NCBI RefSeq assembly: GCF_003674065.1
Contig: NZ_RDBE01000001.1
Location: 519,614 to 583,613, forward strand
Source of the DNA: Nocardioides mangrovicus
GTDB lineage: Bacteria > Actinomycetota > Actinomycetes > Propionibacteriales > Nocardioidaceae
Length of the DNA stretch: 64,000 nt
Direction of reading: 5' to 3'
The notes under the pieces were generated by a model that worked only from the letters and a program-made list of their open reading frames with translations, ran no database searches and had not been told where the DNA came from. Positions 7,808 through 17,576 of the stretch are shown in pieces. How positions within the stretch are numbered: position 1 is the stretch's first letter; each line of letters opens with the position of its first letter. Made by a program: the position numbers and the translations under genes.

Positions 7808-9064
7808 GTGCAAGAGTTGCCCTCCGCCCCGACGGACTGGGACCAGCGGGCCGACGCCCTTCACATCGCGCTGACCCAGGTGGTGCTCGAGGGCGGTGAG
7901 CTGAGCCAGATCGCGGCCGAGCTCGCGCAGGTGCTCGACGTCGGCGTCCTCATCACCTCCACCGACGGCCGCGAGCGGGCGGCGTCGGTGCCGGCGCCGG
8001 TGCGCGAGGCGCTCGACGGGGCCGGGCTCCTCGACCCCACCGGGCGCTTCCGCGTGGAGCGCGCCGCCAAGGACGGCGCCGTGGTGGGCGCCGGACGGGC
8101 CCGCATGATGCGCGTGGTGGCGGCGGGCGCCGACCTGGCCCGGCTGGTGTGCGTCCGCATCGACGGCCCGATCACCGACCACGACGTGCGCGCGATGGAG
8201 CGCGCGTGCGCGGTCGCGGCGCTGTTCATCACCCGCCAGGAGGCGGTCAACGCGGTCGAGTCGAAGTACCGCGGCGACTTCTTGCGCGACGTGTTCCTGG
8301 GCCGTGCCGGCGACCCGGCGTACGTCGTGGAGCACGGCGCCGGGTTCGGCTGGGACCTCGGCCGCCCGCTGTTGGTGGCCTGCGCCGAGATCGACCCGCC
8401 GCTGCCCGACGAGCCGCCCGTCTCCCAGGCCCGGCAGCGGCAGTTCCAGGAGCGCTTCTCCGCGGCCTGGCGCCAGGTGGCGGCCGTCGTCGACCCCGGC
8501 ATCGCCAGCCTGGACTTCTCCTCCGAGGTCGTCACCCTGCTGCCGGCCGGGGCCGACGCCGCGGCCGACACGCTGCTGGTCGAGCGGACGGTCCACGCCG
8601 TGCGCGGCGACAAGGGCGGCGGCCGGCGCAGCTTCTCGGTGGGGGTGGGGCGGCCGGTGCCCGGCGTCACCGGGCTGCCCGCGGCGTACGCCCAGGCACG
8701 GCGCGCGCTCGAGGTCGGCCGGATGATCCACGGCCGCGGCTCGAGCACCGCCTTCGACCAGCTCGGCCTGCACCGGCTGATCGCGCTGGTGCCCGACCCG
8801 GCCGAGCTCAAGGCGTTCGCCCACGACGTGCTGGGCGTGCTGGCCGGCACGACGCAGGAGGCCGCCGACCTGCGCGAGACGCTCCAGGTGCTGCTCGACA
8901 CCAACTTCAACGTGGCCGAGGCCGCGCGCACGCAGTTCTTCCACTACAACACGATGCGCTACCGGGTCGGCAAGCTCGAACGGCTGCTCGGCCCGCTCGG
9001 CAGCGACCCGCACCTGCGCCTCGACGTCGCCGTCGCGCTGCGGGTGCTCGAGGTCACCGGGTGA
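7808..9064 (+). CDS. PucR-family transcriptional regulator
   Basis: The 418-residue protein has the PucR layout: an N-terminal sensory region (about 1-150), a central GGDEF-like region, and a C-terminal HTH_30 domain (about 350-415) with LLDTNFNVAEAA and the recognition segment NTMRYRVGKLERLLG. PucR proteins control purine or other nitrogen-compound catabolism, often as activators. The gene is divergent from the allHFG-like operon and upstream of the permease and hydroxylase genes, so it is the likely regulator of both. A TGCAA-GAG-TTGCC motif overlaps its own GTG start (7809-7821), which hints at autoregulation. Confidence 0.9.
   Translation: MQELPSAPTDWDQRADALHIALTQVVLEGGELSQIAAELAQVLDVGVLITSTDGRERAASVPAPVREALDGAGLLDPTGRFRVERAAKDGAVVGAGRARMMRVVAAGADLARLVCVRIDGPITDHDVRAMERACAVAALFITRQEAVNAVESKYRGDFLRDVFLGRAGDPAYVVEHGAGFGWDLGRPLLVACAEIDPPLPDEPPVSQARQRQFQERFSAAWRQVAAVVDPGIASLDFSSEVVTLLPAGADAAADTLLVERTVHAVRGDKGGGRRSFSVGVGRPVPGVTGLPAAYAQARRALEVGRMIHGRGSSTAFDQLGLHRLIALVPDPAELKAFAHDVLGVLAGTTQEAADLRETLQVLLDTNFNVAEAARTQFFHYNTMRYRVGKLERLLGPLGSDPHLRLDVAVALRVLEVTG
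7809..7821. promoter_or_regulatory. Candidate TGGCAA-N3-TTGCCA-type operator at the pucR start
   Basis: TGCAA (7809-7813), GAG, TTGCC (7817-7821) resembles the perfect TGGCAA-N3-TTGCCA repeat upstream of carbamate kinase, with the same 3-bp spacer. TGCCAACG at 7786-7793 may be an extra half-site. Pattern match only. Confidence 0.35.
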
Positions 9065-9083
9065 CACCGGGCTGAGGGCCCCA

Positions 9084-9095
9084 CAACCGTTGCCA
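9084..9095. promoter_or_regulatory. Candidate operator upstream of the pyrimidine permease
   Basis: CAA-CCG-TTGCCA has one full half-site and three bases of the other, with the 3-bp spacing of the TGGCAA-N3-TTGCCA motif found before carbamate kinase. It lies in the 138-bp gap between pucR and the permease. Confidence 0.35.
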
Positions 9096-9202
9096 TCGCA
9101 CCCGGTGTTCCTTCGGCGCTTCTCGCCGGTGAGGGTGTGAACTGGATCGCACTAGTTTCGGGCCTCTCGGGAGCCGGACCAGGGCCGATGAAGGGTGCGC
9201 CG

Positions 9203-10579
9203 ATGTCGCTGTTCAGCTGGGAGGTCGTCCACGACGGCAAGACGCCGCCGCCCGGACAGTCGGTGGGGCCGCGGCAGCGGCTGAGCTGGGGCCGCACCGC
9301 CGGGCTGGGGGCCCAGCACGTCGTGGCCATGTTCGGCGCCACCTTCGTGTTCCCGATCGTCATGGGCCTCGACCCCAACCTGGCGATCCTGTTCTCCGGC
9401 ATCTGCACGATCGGGTTCCTGCTCGTGGTGCAGAACCGGGTGCCCAGCTACCTGGGCACCAGCGCCTCCTTCGTGGCCGCGGTGGCCGCGATCCGGGGGC
9501 AGGGCGGCGACTCCGCCGACGTCACCGGCGCCATCCTGGTCGCCGGCCTGGTGCTGGCGGTCATCGGCCTGGTGATCCACGTGGCCGGCGCGCGGGTGAT
9601 CCACGCCGTGCTGCCGCCCGCCGTCACCGGCGCGGTGGTGATGCTGATCGGCTTCAACCTCGCCCCCGTGGTCGCCGGCATCTACTGGCCCCAGGACCAG
9701 TGGATCGCGCTGATCACCGCCACCTTCATGGTGGTCGCGGCGGTGATGTTCCCGGGCTTCTGGTCGCGCATCGCGGTCTTCTTGGCGCTGATCTTCGGCT
9801 ACGTGCTGTCCTGGCTGAGCGACCTGCTGTTCGGCCAGATCCACTCGGTCACCGGCGCCGACACCACCAAGCAGATCGACCACGACCGCGTCAGCTGGGC
9901 CGGGGTCAAGGCCGCCGACTGGATCGGCCTGCCCAGCGGCAAGCTGGCCGACGGCGTCAGCGTCGTACACGCGCCGAGCTTCTCGCTCACCTTCATCCTG
10001 CTGGTGCTGCCCGGTGTCATCGCGCTCATCGCGGAGAACACCGGCCACGTGAAGGCGGTCGCGGAGATGACCGGCGACGACCTGGACCCCTACATGGGCC
10101 GCGCGATCGGCGCCGACGGCCTGGCCACGGCGCTCTCCAGCCTGTTCGGCGGCTCGCCCACCACCACGTACGCCGAGAACATCGGCGTCATGTCGGCCAC
10201 CCGCGTCTACTCCACGGCCGCCTACTACGTGGCCGCCCTGGTGGCGATCCTGCTCGGGCTGTGCCCCAAGTTCGGCGCCATCGTCAGCGCGACTCCCGGC
10301 GGAGTCCTGGGCGGCATCACCGTGGTGCTCTACGGGATGATCGGTCTGGTGGGGGCCAAGATCTGGGTGGAGAACGGCGTCGACTTCGCCAACCCGGTCA
10401 ACATGGTGGGCCTGGCCGCCGGCATCATCGCCGGCATCGGCGGCGTCACGTTGCAGATCACCGACGACTTCTCGCTCTCGGGCATCGCGCTCGGCACGAT
10501 CCTGGTGATCGCCTACTTCCACCTGGTCAAGGGTCGGCGGGCCGAGCTCGGCTCGGGCGAGGTCACCAAGGCGCTGTGA
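9203..10579 (+). CDS. NCS2-family nucleobase permease, uracil (UraA) type
   Basis: The 458-residue integral membrane protein starts at ATG 9203, preceded by AAGGG at good spacing; an in-frame ATG at 9188 is less likely. LGAQHVVAMFGATFVFP and VPSYLGTSASF match uracil permeases. The substrate-site glutamates of UraA are retained in TM8 (IAENTGH) and TM10 (AENIGVMSATRVYS, about residues 324-337). Xanthine and urate transporters of this superfamily instead have a QNNG-like TM10 motif. The permease therefore probably imports uracil, thymine or a related pyrimidine. It sits 10 bp before the molybdenum hydroxylase genes and is likely co-transcribed with them. Confidence 0.9.
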   Translation: MSLFSWEVVHDGKTPPPGQSVGPRQRLSWGRTAGLGAQHVVAMFGATFVFPIVMGLDPNLAILFSGICTIGFLLVVQNRVPSYLGTSASFVAAVAAIRGQGGDSADVTGAILVAGLVLAVIGLVIHVAGARVIHAVLPPAVTGAVVMLIGFNLAPVVAGIYWPQDQWIALITATFMVVAAVMFPGFWSRIAVFLALIFGYVLSWLSDLLFGQIHSVTGADTTKQIDHDRVSWAGVKAADWIGLPSGKLADGVSVVHAPSFSLTFILLVLPGVIALIAENTGHVKAVAEMTGDDLDPYMGRAIGADGLATALSSLFGGSPTTTYAENIGVMSATRVYSTAAYYVAALVAILLGLCPKFGAIVSATPGGVLGGITVVLYGMIGLVGAKIWVENGVDFANPVNMVGLAAGIIAGIGGVTLQITDDFSLSGIALGTILVIAYFHLVKGRRAELGSGEVTKAL

Positions 10580-10589
10580 CACTGCTCCT

Positions 10590-11389
10590 GTGAAGCCGGC
10601 CCCCTTCGCGTTCGTCCGCCCCCGCTCCCTCGAGGAGGCACTCGAGGTCCTCGGCGCGCATCCTGACGCCAAGGTGCTGGCCGGCGGCCAGAGCCTGGTG
10701 CCGCTGCTCACGATGCGGCTGGCCGCGCCGGCGATGCTGGTCGACATCAACGCCGTGCCCGACCTCGACCGCATCTCCTGCGACGACGACGGGGTGCGCA
10801 TCGGTGCCCTCGTGCGCCACGCCGCGCTGCTGCGCGACGAGGACGCCGCGCGTACGCAGCCGTTGCTGCGTCTCGCGCTCAGCCACGTCGCGCACCCGAC
10901 CATCCGCAACCGCGGCACCACGGTCGGCTCGATCGTCCACGCCGACGCCGCGGCCGAGATGCCCGCGGTGCTGGCGCTGCTGGGCGGCTCGGTCGAGGTG
11001 GCCTCGGTCCGCGGCCGGCGCACCATCGAGGCCGCCGACCTCTTCGCCGGCCCGCTGGAGTCGACCCTCGCGCACGACGAGATCGCCGTCTCGGCGTGGT
11101 TCCCGGCGCTGCGTCCGGGCGAGCGGGTCGGCTTCGCCGAGATCGCCCGCCGGCACGGCGACTACGCGATGTGCGGAGTCGCCGCGCTGGTCGGGCCCGA
11201 GCGCACCCGGGTCGCCTACCTCTCGGTCGAGGAGGTGCCGACCATCGTCGACCTCACCGGGGTGGCGCCCGACGACGTCGGCGAGGCCGCGCTGGCCCAC
11301 CTGGACCCGCAGCCCGACATCCACGCCACCGCGGCCTACCGGTCCCAGCTGGTGCGCGTGCTGACCCGCCGCGTCCTCGAGCAGGCCGC

Positions 11390-11393
<4 letters not shown>
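10590..11393 (+). CDS. Molybdenum hydroxylase FAD subunit (CoxM/XdhB-like)
   Basis: The 267-residue protein carries both FAD-binding signatures of the medium subunit of xanthine dehydrogenase/CO dehydrogenase-family enzymes: AGGQSLVPLLTMRL at 31-44 and TIRNRGTTVGSIVHADAAAE at 104-123. It passes electrons from the iron-sulfur subunit to an acceptor. The start is GTG at 10590 and the stop overlaps the next start as ATGA. With the next two genes it forms an LMS-type heterotrimer. Beside a uracil permease it could belong to a uracil/thymine dehydrogenase. Confidence 0.92.
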
Positions 11394-11862
<469 letters not shown>

Positions 11863-11866
<4 letters not shown>

Positions 11867-14241
11867 CCACGAAGCTCTTCGGCACCAAGGTGCCGCGCGT
11901 GGAGGACGACCGGCTGCTGCGCGGGCAGGGCCGCTACGTCGGCGACGTGTTCTCCGGTCAGGACGCGCTGCACGCGGCCGTGCTACGCAGCCCCCACGCT
12001 CACGCCCGCATCCTCGACATCGACGTGGAGCCGGTGCTCGACGTCGAGGGCGTCGTGGCCGTCTACACCTACGACGACCTCGAGGACGCGATGGGCGAGC
12101 CGCTGCCGCTGCTCATCCCGCACCCGACGCTCACGCACGGCCGCACGCAGTACGCGCTGGCCAAGGACGAGGTGAACTACGCCGGCGAGGCGGTGGCGTT
12201 CGTGGTGGCCACCGACCGCTACGTGGCCGAGGACGCCGTCGCCCGGATCCGGGTGCGCTACGAGCCGTTGCCCGCGGTGGTGGGCATCGCGGCCTCGCGC
12301 GCGGCCGAGCACCTGGTGCACGACGACGTCCCGGGCAACGTCGGCGCCCGCATGGAGCAGCACAACGGCGACGCGCCCGCCGAGATCGCGAAGGCGCCGC
12401 ACACGCTCACCTTGGACCTCGACGTCGAGCGCAGCGCGTGCACGCCGCTGGAGGGCCGCGGCGTCGCCGCCCGCTGGGACCCCGACCAGCAGCGGCTGCA
12501 GGTGTGGTCGTCCACGCAGACCGCCACCGGCGTGCGGGCCGCGGTGGCCGCCAAGCTCGGGCTGGACCTGCGGGCGGTCGACGTCATCACCCCCGACGTC
12601 GGCGGCGGGTTCGGGGTCAAGATCAACCACCCGTGGCCCGAGGAGCTGCTGGTGCCGCTGGCCGCGATGCGGCTGGGCCGGCCGGTCAGCTACGTGGAGG
12701 ACCGCCGCGAGCACTTCGTGGCCAGCGCCCACGAGCGCGCGCAGGTGCAGCACATCGAGGTCGGCTTCGACGACGAGGGACGCCTCCTCGGCCTCGACGT
12801 GATGTTCTGGCACGACCACGGCGCCTACACGCCGTACGGGCTGATCGTCCCGATCATCACCAGCACGCAGCTGCTCGGGCCCTACAAGCCGCGCGCCTAC
12901 CGGGTCGTGTTCGAGAGCATCTACACCAACACCGTGATCGTCACGCCCTACCGCGGCGCCGGCCGGCCCCAGGGCGTCTACGCCATGGAGCGCACGATGG
13001 ACGCGATCGCGGCCTACCTCGGCAAGGACCGCACCGAGGTGCGTGCGGTCAACTTCATCCAGCCCGACGAGTTCCCCTACGAGCACGGCCTGGTCTTCCA
13101 GGACGGGCGGCCGCTGACCTACGACTCCGGCGACTACCCGGCGTCGCTGGAGAAGATCAAGCAGCTGGTCGGCTGGGACGAGTTCCCCCAGTACCGCAAG
13201 GAGATGGCGGCCCAGGGACGTCGCGTCGGCATCGGGCTGGCCTGCTACGTCGAGGGCACCGGAGTAGGGCCCTACGAGGGCGCGCACGTGCACATCGAGA
13301 CCTCCGGGAAGGTCAAGGTGGCCACGGGGCTGACTTCGCAGGGACAGGGCCACCAGACCGTGTTCGCGCAGCTGGTGGCCGACGAGCTCGGGGTGCGGTT
13401 CGAGGACGTCGAGGTGGTCACCGGCGACACCCGGCGGATGCCGTACGCCGTCGGCACGTTCGCCTCGCGCGCGGCGGTGATGAGCGGTTCGGCCATCCAC
13501 CTGGCCGCCAAGCGGGCCAAGGAGAAGGCGCTGCGGATCGCCGCCGAGGCGCTGGAGGCCGACGTCGACGACCTCGAGATCACCGACGGCGTGGTCTCGG
13601 TCAAGGGCGCGCCCGGTGCGTCGATCTCGCTCGGCACGGTGGCGGTGCTGTCGAACCCGCTGCGCTACGCCTTCGACGAGGCCTCCAAGTCGGCCACCCA
13701 GTTCGCCGTGGGCGACCCGGACAAGCCGCCGGTCGCACCGGGGGAGGAGCCGGGCCTGGAGGGCAAGGACTTCTACTCACCCGAGCGCTCGACCTTCGCC
13801 AGCGGCATGCACGCGGTGATCGTCGAGACCGACCCGGACACGGCCGAGATCACGATCCTCAAGTACGCGGTGGTGCACGACTGCGGGCACCTGATCAACC
13901 CGATGATCGTGGAGGGCCAGATCCACGGCGGGGTGGCGCAGGGCGTCGGCGGTGCGCTGTACGAGCGGATGGTCTACGACGAGAACGGCCAGCTGCAGAA
14001 CGCCTCCTTCATGGACTTCCTGATGCCCTACGTGAGCGAGGTGCCCGAGACCATCGACATCGACCACCTCGAGACCCCCTCGCCGCTCAACCCGCTGGGC
14101 ATCAAGGGCGCGGGGGAGGCCGGCGTCATCCCCTCGGCGGCGCTGTTCGCCTCCGCGATCGAGGACGCCGAGGGCATCGAGATCACCGCGATGCCGATCA
14201 GCCCCAGCGACCTGTTCACGCTGCGAGAGGAGCACCGATGA
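11863..14241 (+). CDS. Molybdenum hydroxylase catalytic subunit (form II CoxL-like)
   Basis: The 792-residue protein starts at GTG 11863. Molybdopterin-domain signatures are GGGFGVKINHP near 247, PYRGAGRPQ near 363, GQGHQT near 494 and GAGEAGVIPS near 749. The AYXCSFR loop of true CO dehydrogenase is absent. This places it among the form II enzymes, which hydroxylate aromatic heterocycles or aldehydes. The neighbours argue for a pyrimidine substrate: uracil to barbiturate would feed the barbiturase-family enzyme at 28.5 kb. Xanthine or an aldehyde cannot be excluded. Confidence 0.9.
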
Positions 14242-14858
14242 GGATCACCGGAGAGAACACGATCGCCGCCCCCGTGCAGCAGGTCTGGGACGCGCTGCTC
14301 GACCCGCGGGTGCTGGTGCGCACCATCCCCGGCTGCTCGCGGCTGGAGGAGACGGCCGAGCACGCCTACGCCATGACGGTCACCGCGGGCGTCGCGGCCA
14401 TCAAGGGCACCTACGACGGCACCTGCGCGCTCTCGGACCTCCACGAGCCCTCCTCGCTGACGATGCGCCTGGACGGCTCCGGGGCGCCCGGCACGGTCGG
14501 TGCGACGGTGGAGGTGAGCTTCGGCGACAACGGCGACGGCACCACGCTGCTGCACTACGACGCCGACGCGGTGGTCGGCGGGATGGTCGGGGGCGTCGGG
14601 CAGCGGATGCTCACCAGCGTCTCGAAGCGGATGGCCGCGGAGTTCTTCACCCAGGTGGAGCGGGCGATCACCGACCCCTCGCAGGTCGAGGAGGTTGCGC
14701 CGGCCACCGTCTCGGAACCGAAGGGAGACAGGGTCTTCACCCCACCGTCGCGTCCTCCCGGCTCGCTGAACGAGCGTTCCTTCCTCACCGGCATCGCCGT
14801 CGGTGCGGGACTGGTGTTGCTCGGCGTCGTGGCCGGCCGGATCACGCGCCGCGTCTAG
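14238..14858 (+). CDS. CoxG-like SRPBCC protein with C-terminal membrane anchor
   Basis: The 206-residue protein has a CoxG/SRPBCC domain (about 1-145): ENTIAAPVQQVWDALLDPRVL, then IPGCSRLEE and GVAAIKGTYDG. A charged linker follows, then one transmembrane helix near the C terminus (FLTGIAVGAGLVLLGVVAG). CoxG homologues recruit CO dehydrogenase-type enzymes to the membrane or bind quinone-like lipids. The gene overlaps the catalytic subunit stop by ATGA, so the hydroxylase probably delivers electrons to the respiratory chain. Confidence 0.87.
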   Translation: MRITGENTIAAPVQQVWDALLDPRVLVRTIPGCSRLEETAEHAYAMTVTAGVAAIKGTYDGTCALSDLHEPSSLTMRLDGSGAPGTVGATVEVSFGDNGDGTTLLHYDADAVVGGMVGGVGQRMLTSVSKRMAAEFFTQVERAITDPSQVEEVAPATVSEPKGDRVFTPPSRPPGSLNERSFLTGIAVGAGLVLLGVVAGRITRRV

Positions 14859-16277
14859 ATGGATACGTACGCCTCGGCCCGGGCGATGGTGGCCGCGACC
14901 ACCGCGGGCGAGATCTCGGCGGAGGAGCTGCTCGAGCTGCACCTGGCGCGCATCGCCGAGGTGAACCCGCGCGTCAACGCGATCGTCTCCCTCGACGCCG
15001 ACCGCGCCCGCGAGGCCGCCCGGGCCGCCGACCGGCGCCGCTCGGCGCGCGGCCCGCTGTTCGGACTGCCGTTCGCCGTCAAGGACACCCACGACGCCGA
15101 GGGGTGGCCGACTACGTGCGGCTCGCCGATCCTGCGCGACAACGTCGCCACCGGCAGCGACCTGCTGGTCGAGCGCATCATCGCCGCCGGGGCCGTGGTG
15201 ATCGGCAAGACCAACGTGCCGGAGTTCGCGGCCGGCTCGCACACCTTCAACCCGATCTTCGGCACCACGCTCAACCCCTGGGACCTGGGCCGCTCGGCCG
15301 GCGGCTCGTCGGGCGGTGCGGCCGCTGCCCTGGCCTCGGGGATGGTCGCGCTGGCCGACGGTTCCGACATGGGCGGCTCGCTGCGCAACCCCGCCTCCTT
15401 CAACGGCGTCGTCGGGCTGCGGCCCTCGCTGGGGCGCGTGCCGACCTGGCCCAGCGACAACTACTGGGAGACGGTCTCGGTGGCCGGCCCTCTCGCCCGC
15501 ACCGTCGACGACCTGGCGCTGCTGCTCTCGGTGATCGCCGGCCCCGACCCGCGGGTGCCGACCGCGCTCGGCGAACCCGGCTCGACCTTCGCCCCCGCGG
15601 TGGCCGGGTCGCTGGCCGAGGTGCGGGTGGCGCTCTCGGTGGATCTCGGCGGCCTGCTCGACGTCGACGTCGAGGTGGCCCGGGTCGTCGAGGAGGCGGC
15701 CGGACCGCTCGGCGCCGCAGGCGCCTCGGTGCGATCGGCCTACCCCGACCTCAGTCGCGCCGACGGGGTGTTCCGCACGCTGCGGGCCTGGCTGTTCCAC
15801 CACGGGCTCGGGCCGCTGCTGGCCGACCACGCCGATCGGATGAAGCCGTCGCTGGTGGCCAACATCCGGGCCGGGGAGAGCCTCACCGGCGAGGACGTCG
15901 CCCGGGGTTACGCCGGTCGTAGTGCGCTCTCGGACACGATGCGCACGTTCTTCGCCGACTACGACGTACTGGCGCTGCCGGTCTCGCAGGTGGCGCCGTT
16001 CCCGGCCGACCAGGAGTTCCCGACGTCTATCAACGGCCGGGCGATGGAGGACTACCTGGCCTGGATGCGCTCGGCCTACGTCATCACCACCACCGGCTGC
16101 CCGGCGATCTCGGTGCCGGCCGGGTTCACCCGCGACGGCCTGCCGGTGGGGCTGCAGCTGGTGGGTCCCCACGGCAGCGAGCGGCGGCTGCTGGAGATCG
16201 CCGCGGGGTTCGAGTCGGCCACCGGGCTGCGCGACCTCGCCGCCCAGCGCCGGCCCCTCGACCGACTGGCGGTATGA
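14859..16277 (+). CDS. Amidase-signature hydrolase, candidate malonamidase/ureidomalonase
   Basis: The 472-residue protein has the full Ser-cisSer-Lys triad: Lys75 in FAVKDTHDA, Ser150 in GRSAGGSSGG, and Ser174 in DMGGSLRNPAS. The 24-residue gap between the serines matches malonamidase E2 of Bradyrhizobium, the founding structure of this triad. The ATG directly abuts the CoxG-like stop, so it is the last gene of the hydroxylase operon. In a pyrimidine pathway it could hydrolyse malonamate to malonate and ammonia, or act on ureidomalonate itself. The family is certain; the substrate is inferred. Confidence 0.88.
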   Translation: MDTYASARAMVAATTAGEISAEELLELHLARIAEVNPRVNAIVSLDADRAREAARAADRRRSARGPLFGLPFAVKDTHDAEGWPTTCGSPILRDNVATGSDLLVERIIAAGAVVIGKTNVPEFAAGSHTFNPIFGTTLNPWDLGRSAGGSSGGAAAALASGMVALADGSDMGGSLRNPASFNGVVGLRPSLGRVPTWPSDNYWETVSVAGPLARTVDDLALLLSVIAGPDPRVPTALGEPGSTFAPAVAGSLAEVRVALSVDLGGLLDVDVEVARVVEEAAGPLGAAGASVRSAYPDLSRADGVFRTLRAWLFHHGLGPLLADHADRMKPSLVANIRAGESLTGEDVARGYAGRSALSDTMRTFFADYDVLALPVSQVAPFPADQEFPTSINGRAMEDYLAWMRSAYVITTTGCPAISVPAGFTRDGLPVGLQLVGPHGSERRLLEIAAGFESATGLRDLAAQRRPLDRLAV

Positions 16278-16395
16278 GTCCACAGCGACGTTCGCGGCCT
16301 GTGGATCCGAGACCCTTCCTGTGGATCTCGGCGGTCCATCGGTGGACGACTCGCGCCCGTTGCTCCCATCGCCGAGAAAGTTCCCCCGATCCCTT

Positions 16396-16416
16396 GCGCC
16401 GCGCCGAGCGCGGCGC
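16396..16416. terminator. GC-rich hairpin after the amidase gene
   Basis: GCGCCGCGC, loop CGA, GCGCGGCGC forms a perfect 9-bp stem. There is no T-run, but such hairpins can act as terminators or mRNA stabilisers in high-GC actinobacteria. Confidence 0.4.
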
Positions 16417-16583
16417 ATAGACATCTCCTCACGCCGTCCTCTGCTGAGGGCGGACGGACCCCGGGGTGGGGGATCCGATTCGGTGTCCGGCTGGGGCCGG
16501 CACACCGCGGTGGTGGGTGACGAGGCCACCGGGATCCGGTGCCGCCACGGGGCCTGGGCTGGAACGTCACCGCTCTCCGGCCC

Positions 16584-16622
16584 CGAAGAGCCCCAGCGCC
16601 TCATACCCGCTGGGGCTCTTCG
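16584..16622. terminator. Perfect 15-bp hairpin upstream of the epimerase gene
   Basis: CGAAGAGCCCCAGCG (16584-16598) pairs fully with CGCTGGGGCTCTTCG (16608-16622) around a 9-base loop. It is terminator-like on either strand, though without a clear T-tract after it. The epimerase gene starts 47 bp later. Confidence 0.55.
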
Positions 16623-16669
16623 CGTCCCGCCCCACCGGGCGTGACGCCTCTCGTGACACTGTGAGGGTC

Positions 16670-17560
16670 ATGAGTGCCCCCGTCTCGGTTCTGGTCACCG
16701 GCGCCAACGGTCTGGTCGGCAGCGCGGCCTGTGCCGCTCTCGCCGAGCGCGGCGTGCGCGTACGCGCGTTGGTGCGGCGCTCCGGCACCGCGCCGCAGCT
16801 CGACGGCCTCGAGGAGCTGGTGGGCGACTTCGCCGACCCGCGCACGGCGCGTGCCGTCCTGGAGGGCGCCGGCGCGCTGGTCACCACCGTCCACCCGATG
16901 GGCTCCGACCTGGCCACCCAGCAGCGCATCGGCGTCGAGGGCACCGAGGTGATCGCACGCGCCGCGGCCGAGGCCGGCCTGGAGCGTCACGTGCACCTCT
17001 CCACCACCGCGGCCTACGACCGCAGGCCCGGCGTCGGCGACGTCGACGAGAGCTCCGACCTGGCCGCCGACGACGCCGGTGACTACGCCGTCACGAAGCG
17101 AGACACCGACCGCGCGATCGCCGCGGTCGAGGGCACCACCCGCATCCTGGTGCGCCCGCCGTGCATCCTGGGCCCGGGCCCGACGTCGGTGTGGAACACG
17201 CTGCGACCCCGCCAGCTGCGCGAGGACCCGGGCTCGCGCCACGCCGTCGCCGAGGAGACCTGGGCCTGGGTGCACGTCCGCGACCTCGCGGCGTTCATCG
17301 CCGACGCCGCCACCGGGGCCCTCACCGGCCCGGAGCCGGGCGGATGCACCGCGGTGAACGTGGCCGGCGGCTCGGACACCTGGCGCGACTACCTGGGCAC
17401 GGTCGCCGGTGCCCTCGGCGTCGAGGTCACCTGGGACGACCAGCCGGCCTGGACCGGACGCATCCTCACCGAGCGCGCCGCCTCGTGGGGCTGGGCACCG
17501 CAGGTCGGCCTCGACGACGCGCTCGCCGAGCTGGACGCGGAGCAGCGGACCGAGCGGTAA
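16670..17560 (+). CDS. NAD(P)-dependent epimerase/dehydratase-like SDR
   Basis: The 296-residue extended SDR has an N-terminal Rossmann motif VTGANGLVGSAAC (about residues 8-20) and the catalytic Tyr-x3-Lys in YAVTKRD near residue 140. A C-terminal substrate region carries WVHVRDLAAFI. Members act on nucleotide sugars or other carbonyl substrates, and no specific one is indicated. ATG 16670 was chosen because the Rossmann fold begins right after it. The gene ends 16 bp before plsC, with which it may be co-transcribed. Confidence 0.82.
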   Translation: MSAPVSVLVTGANGLVGSAACAALAERGVRVRALVRRSGTAPQLDGLEELVGDFADPRTARAVLEGAGALVTTVHPMGSDLATQQRIGVEGTEVIARAAAEAGLERHVHLSTTAAYDRRPGVGDVDESSDLAADDAGDYAVTKRDTDRAIAAVEGTTRILVRPPCILGPGPTSVWNTLRPRQLREDPGSRHAVAEETWAWVHVRDLAAFIADAATGALTGPEPGGCTAVNVAGGSDTWRDYLGTVAGALGVEVTWDDQPAWTGRILTERAASWGWAPQVGLDDALAELDAEQRTER

Positions 17561-17576
17561 CCGCTTGAATGGACCC

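Larger units (their letters stand above)
16278..16669. other. 392-bp intergenic region with two strong hairpins
   Basis: No convincing coding sequence is seen. It contains a 9-bp stem with 3-base loop at 16396-16416, a 15-bp perfect stem at 16584-16622, and near its start three CTGTGG/CCACAG motifs. It separates the hydroxylase operon from the epimerase gene and probably holds the operon terminator and the next promoter. Confidence 0.6.

Noticed and set aside
7739-9067. N-terminal extension of the allH-like frame across pucR
   Set aside because: The frame stays open, but the extra sequence is the antisense of pucR with low-complexity composition; DUF2877 begins at about 7738.
16440-16560. 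c-di-AMP (ydaO-like) riboswitch
   Set aside because: GGGGGATCC-type stretches gave a passing likeness, but the conserved core segments could not be aligned and the downstream gene is an epimerase.
14028-16604. Long open frames on the strand opposite the hydroxylase and amidase genes
   Set aside because: Third-position GC bias of this genome opens long antisense frames. Their translations are Arg/Gly/Ala-rich without domains and they oppose well-supported genes.
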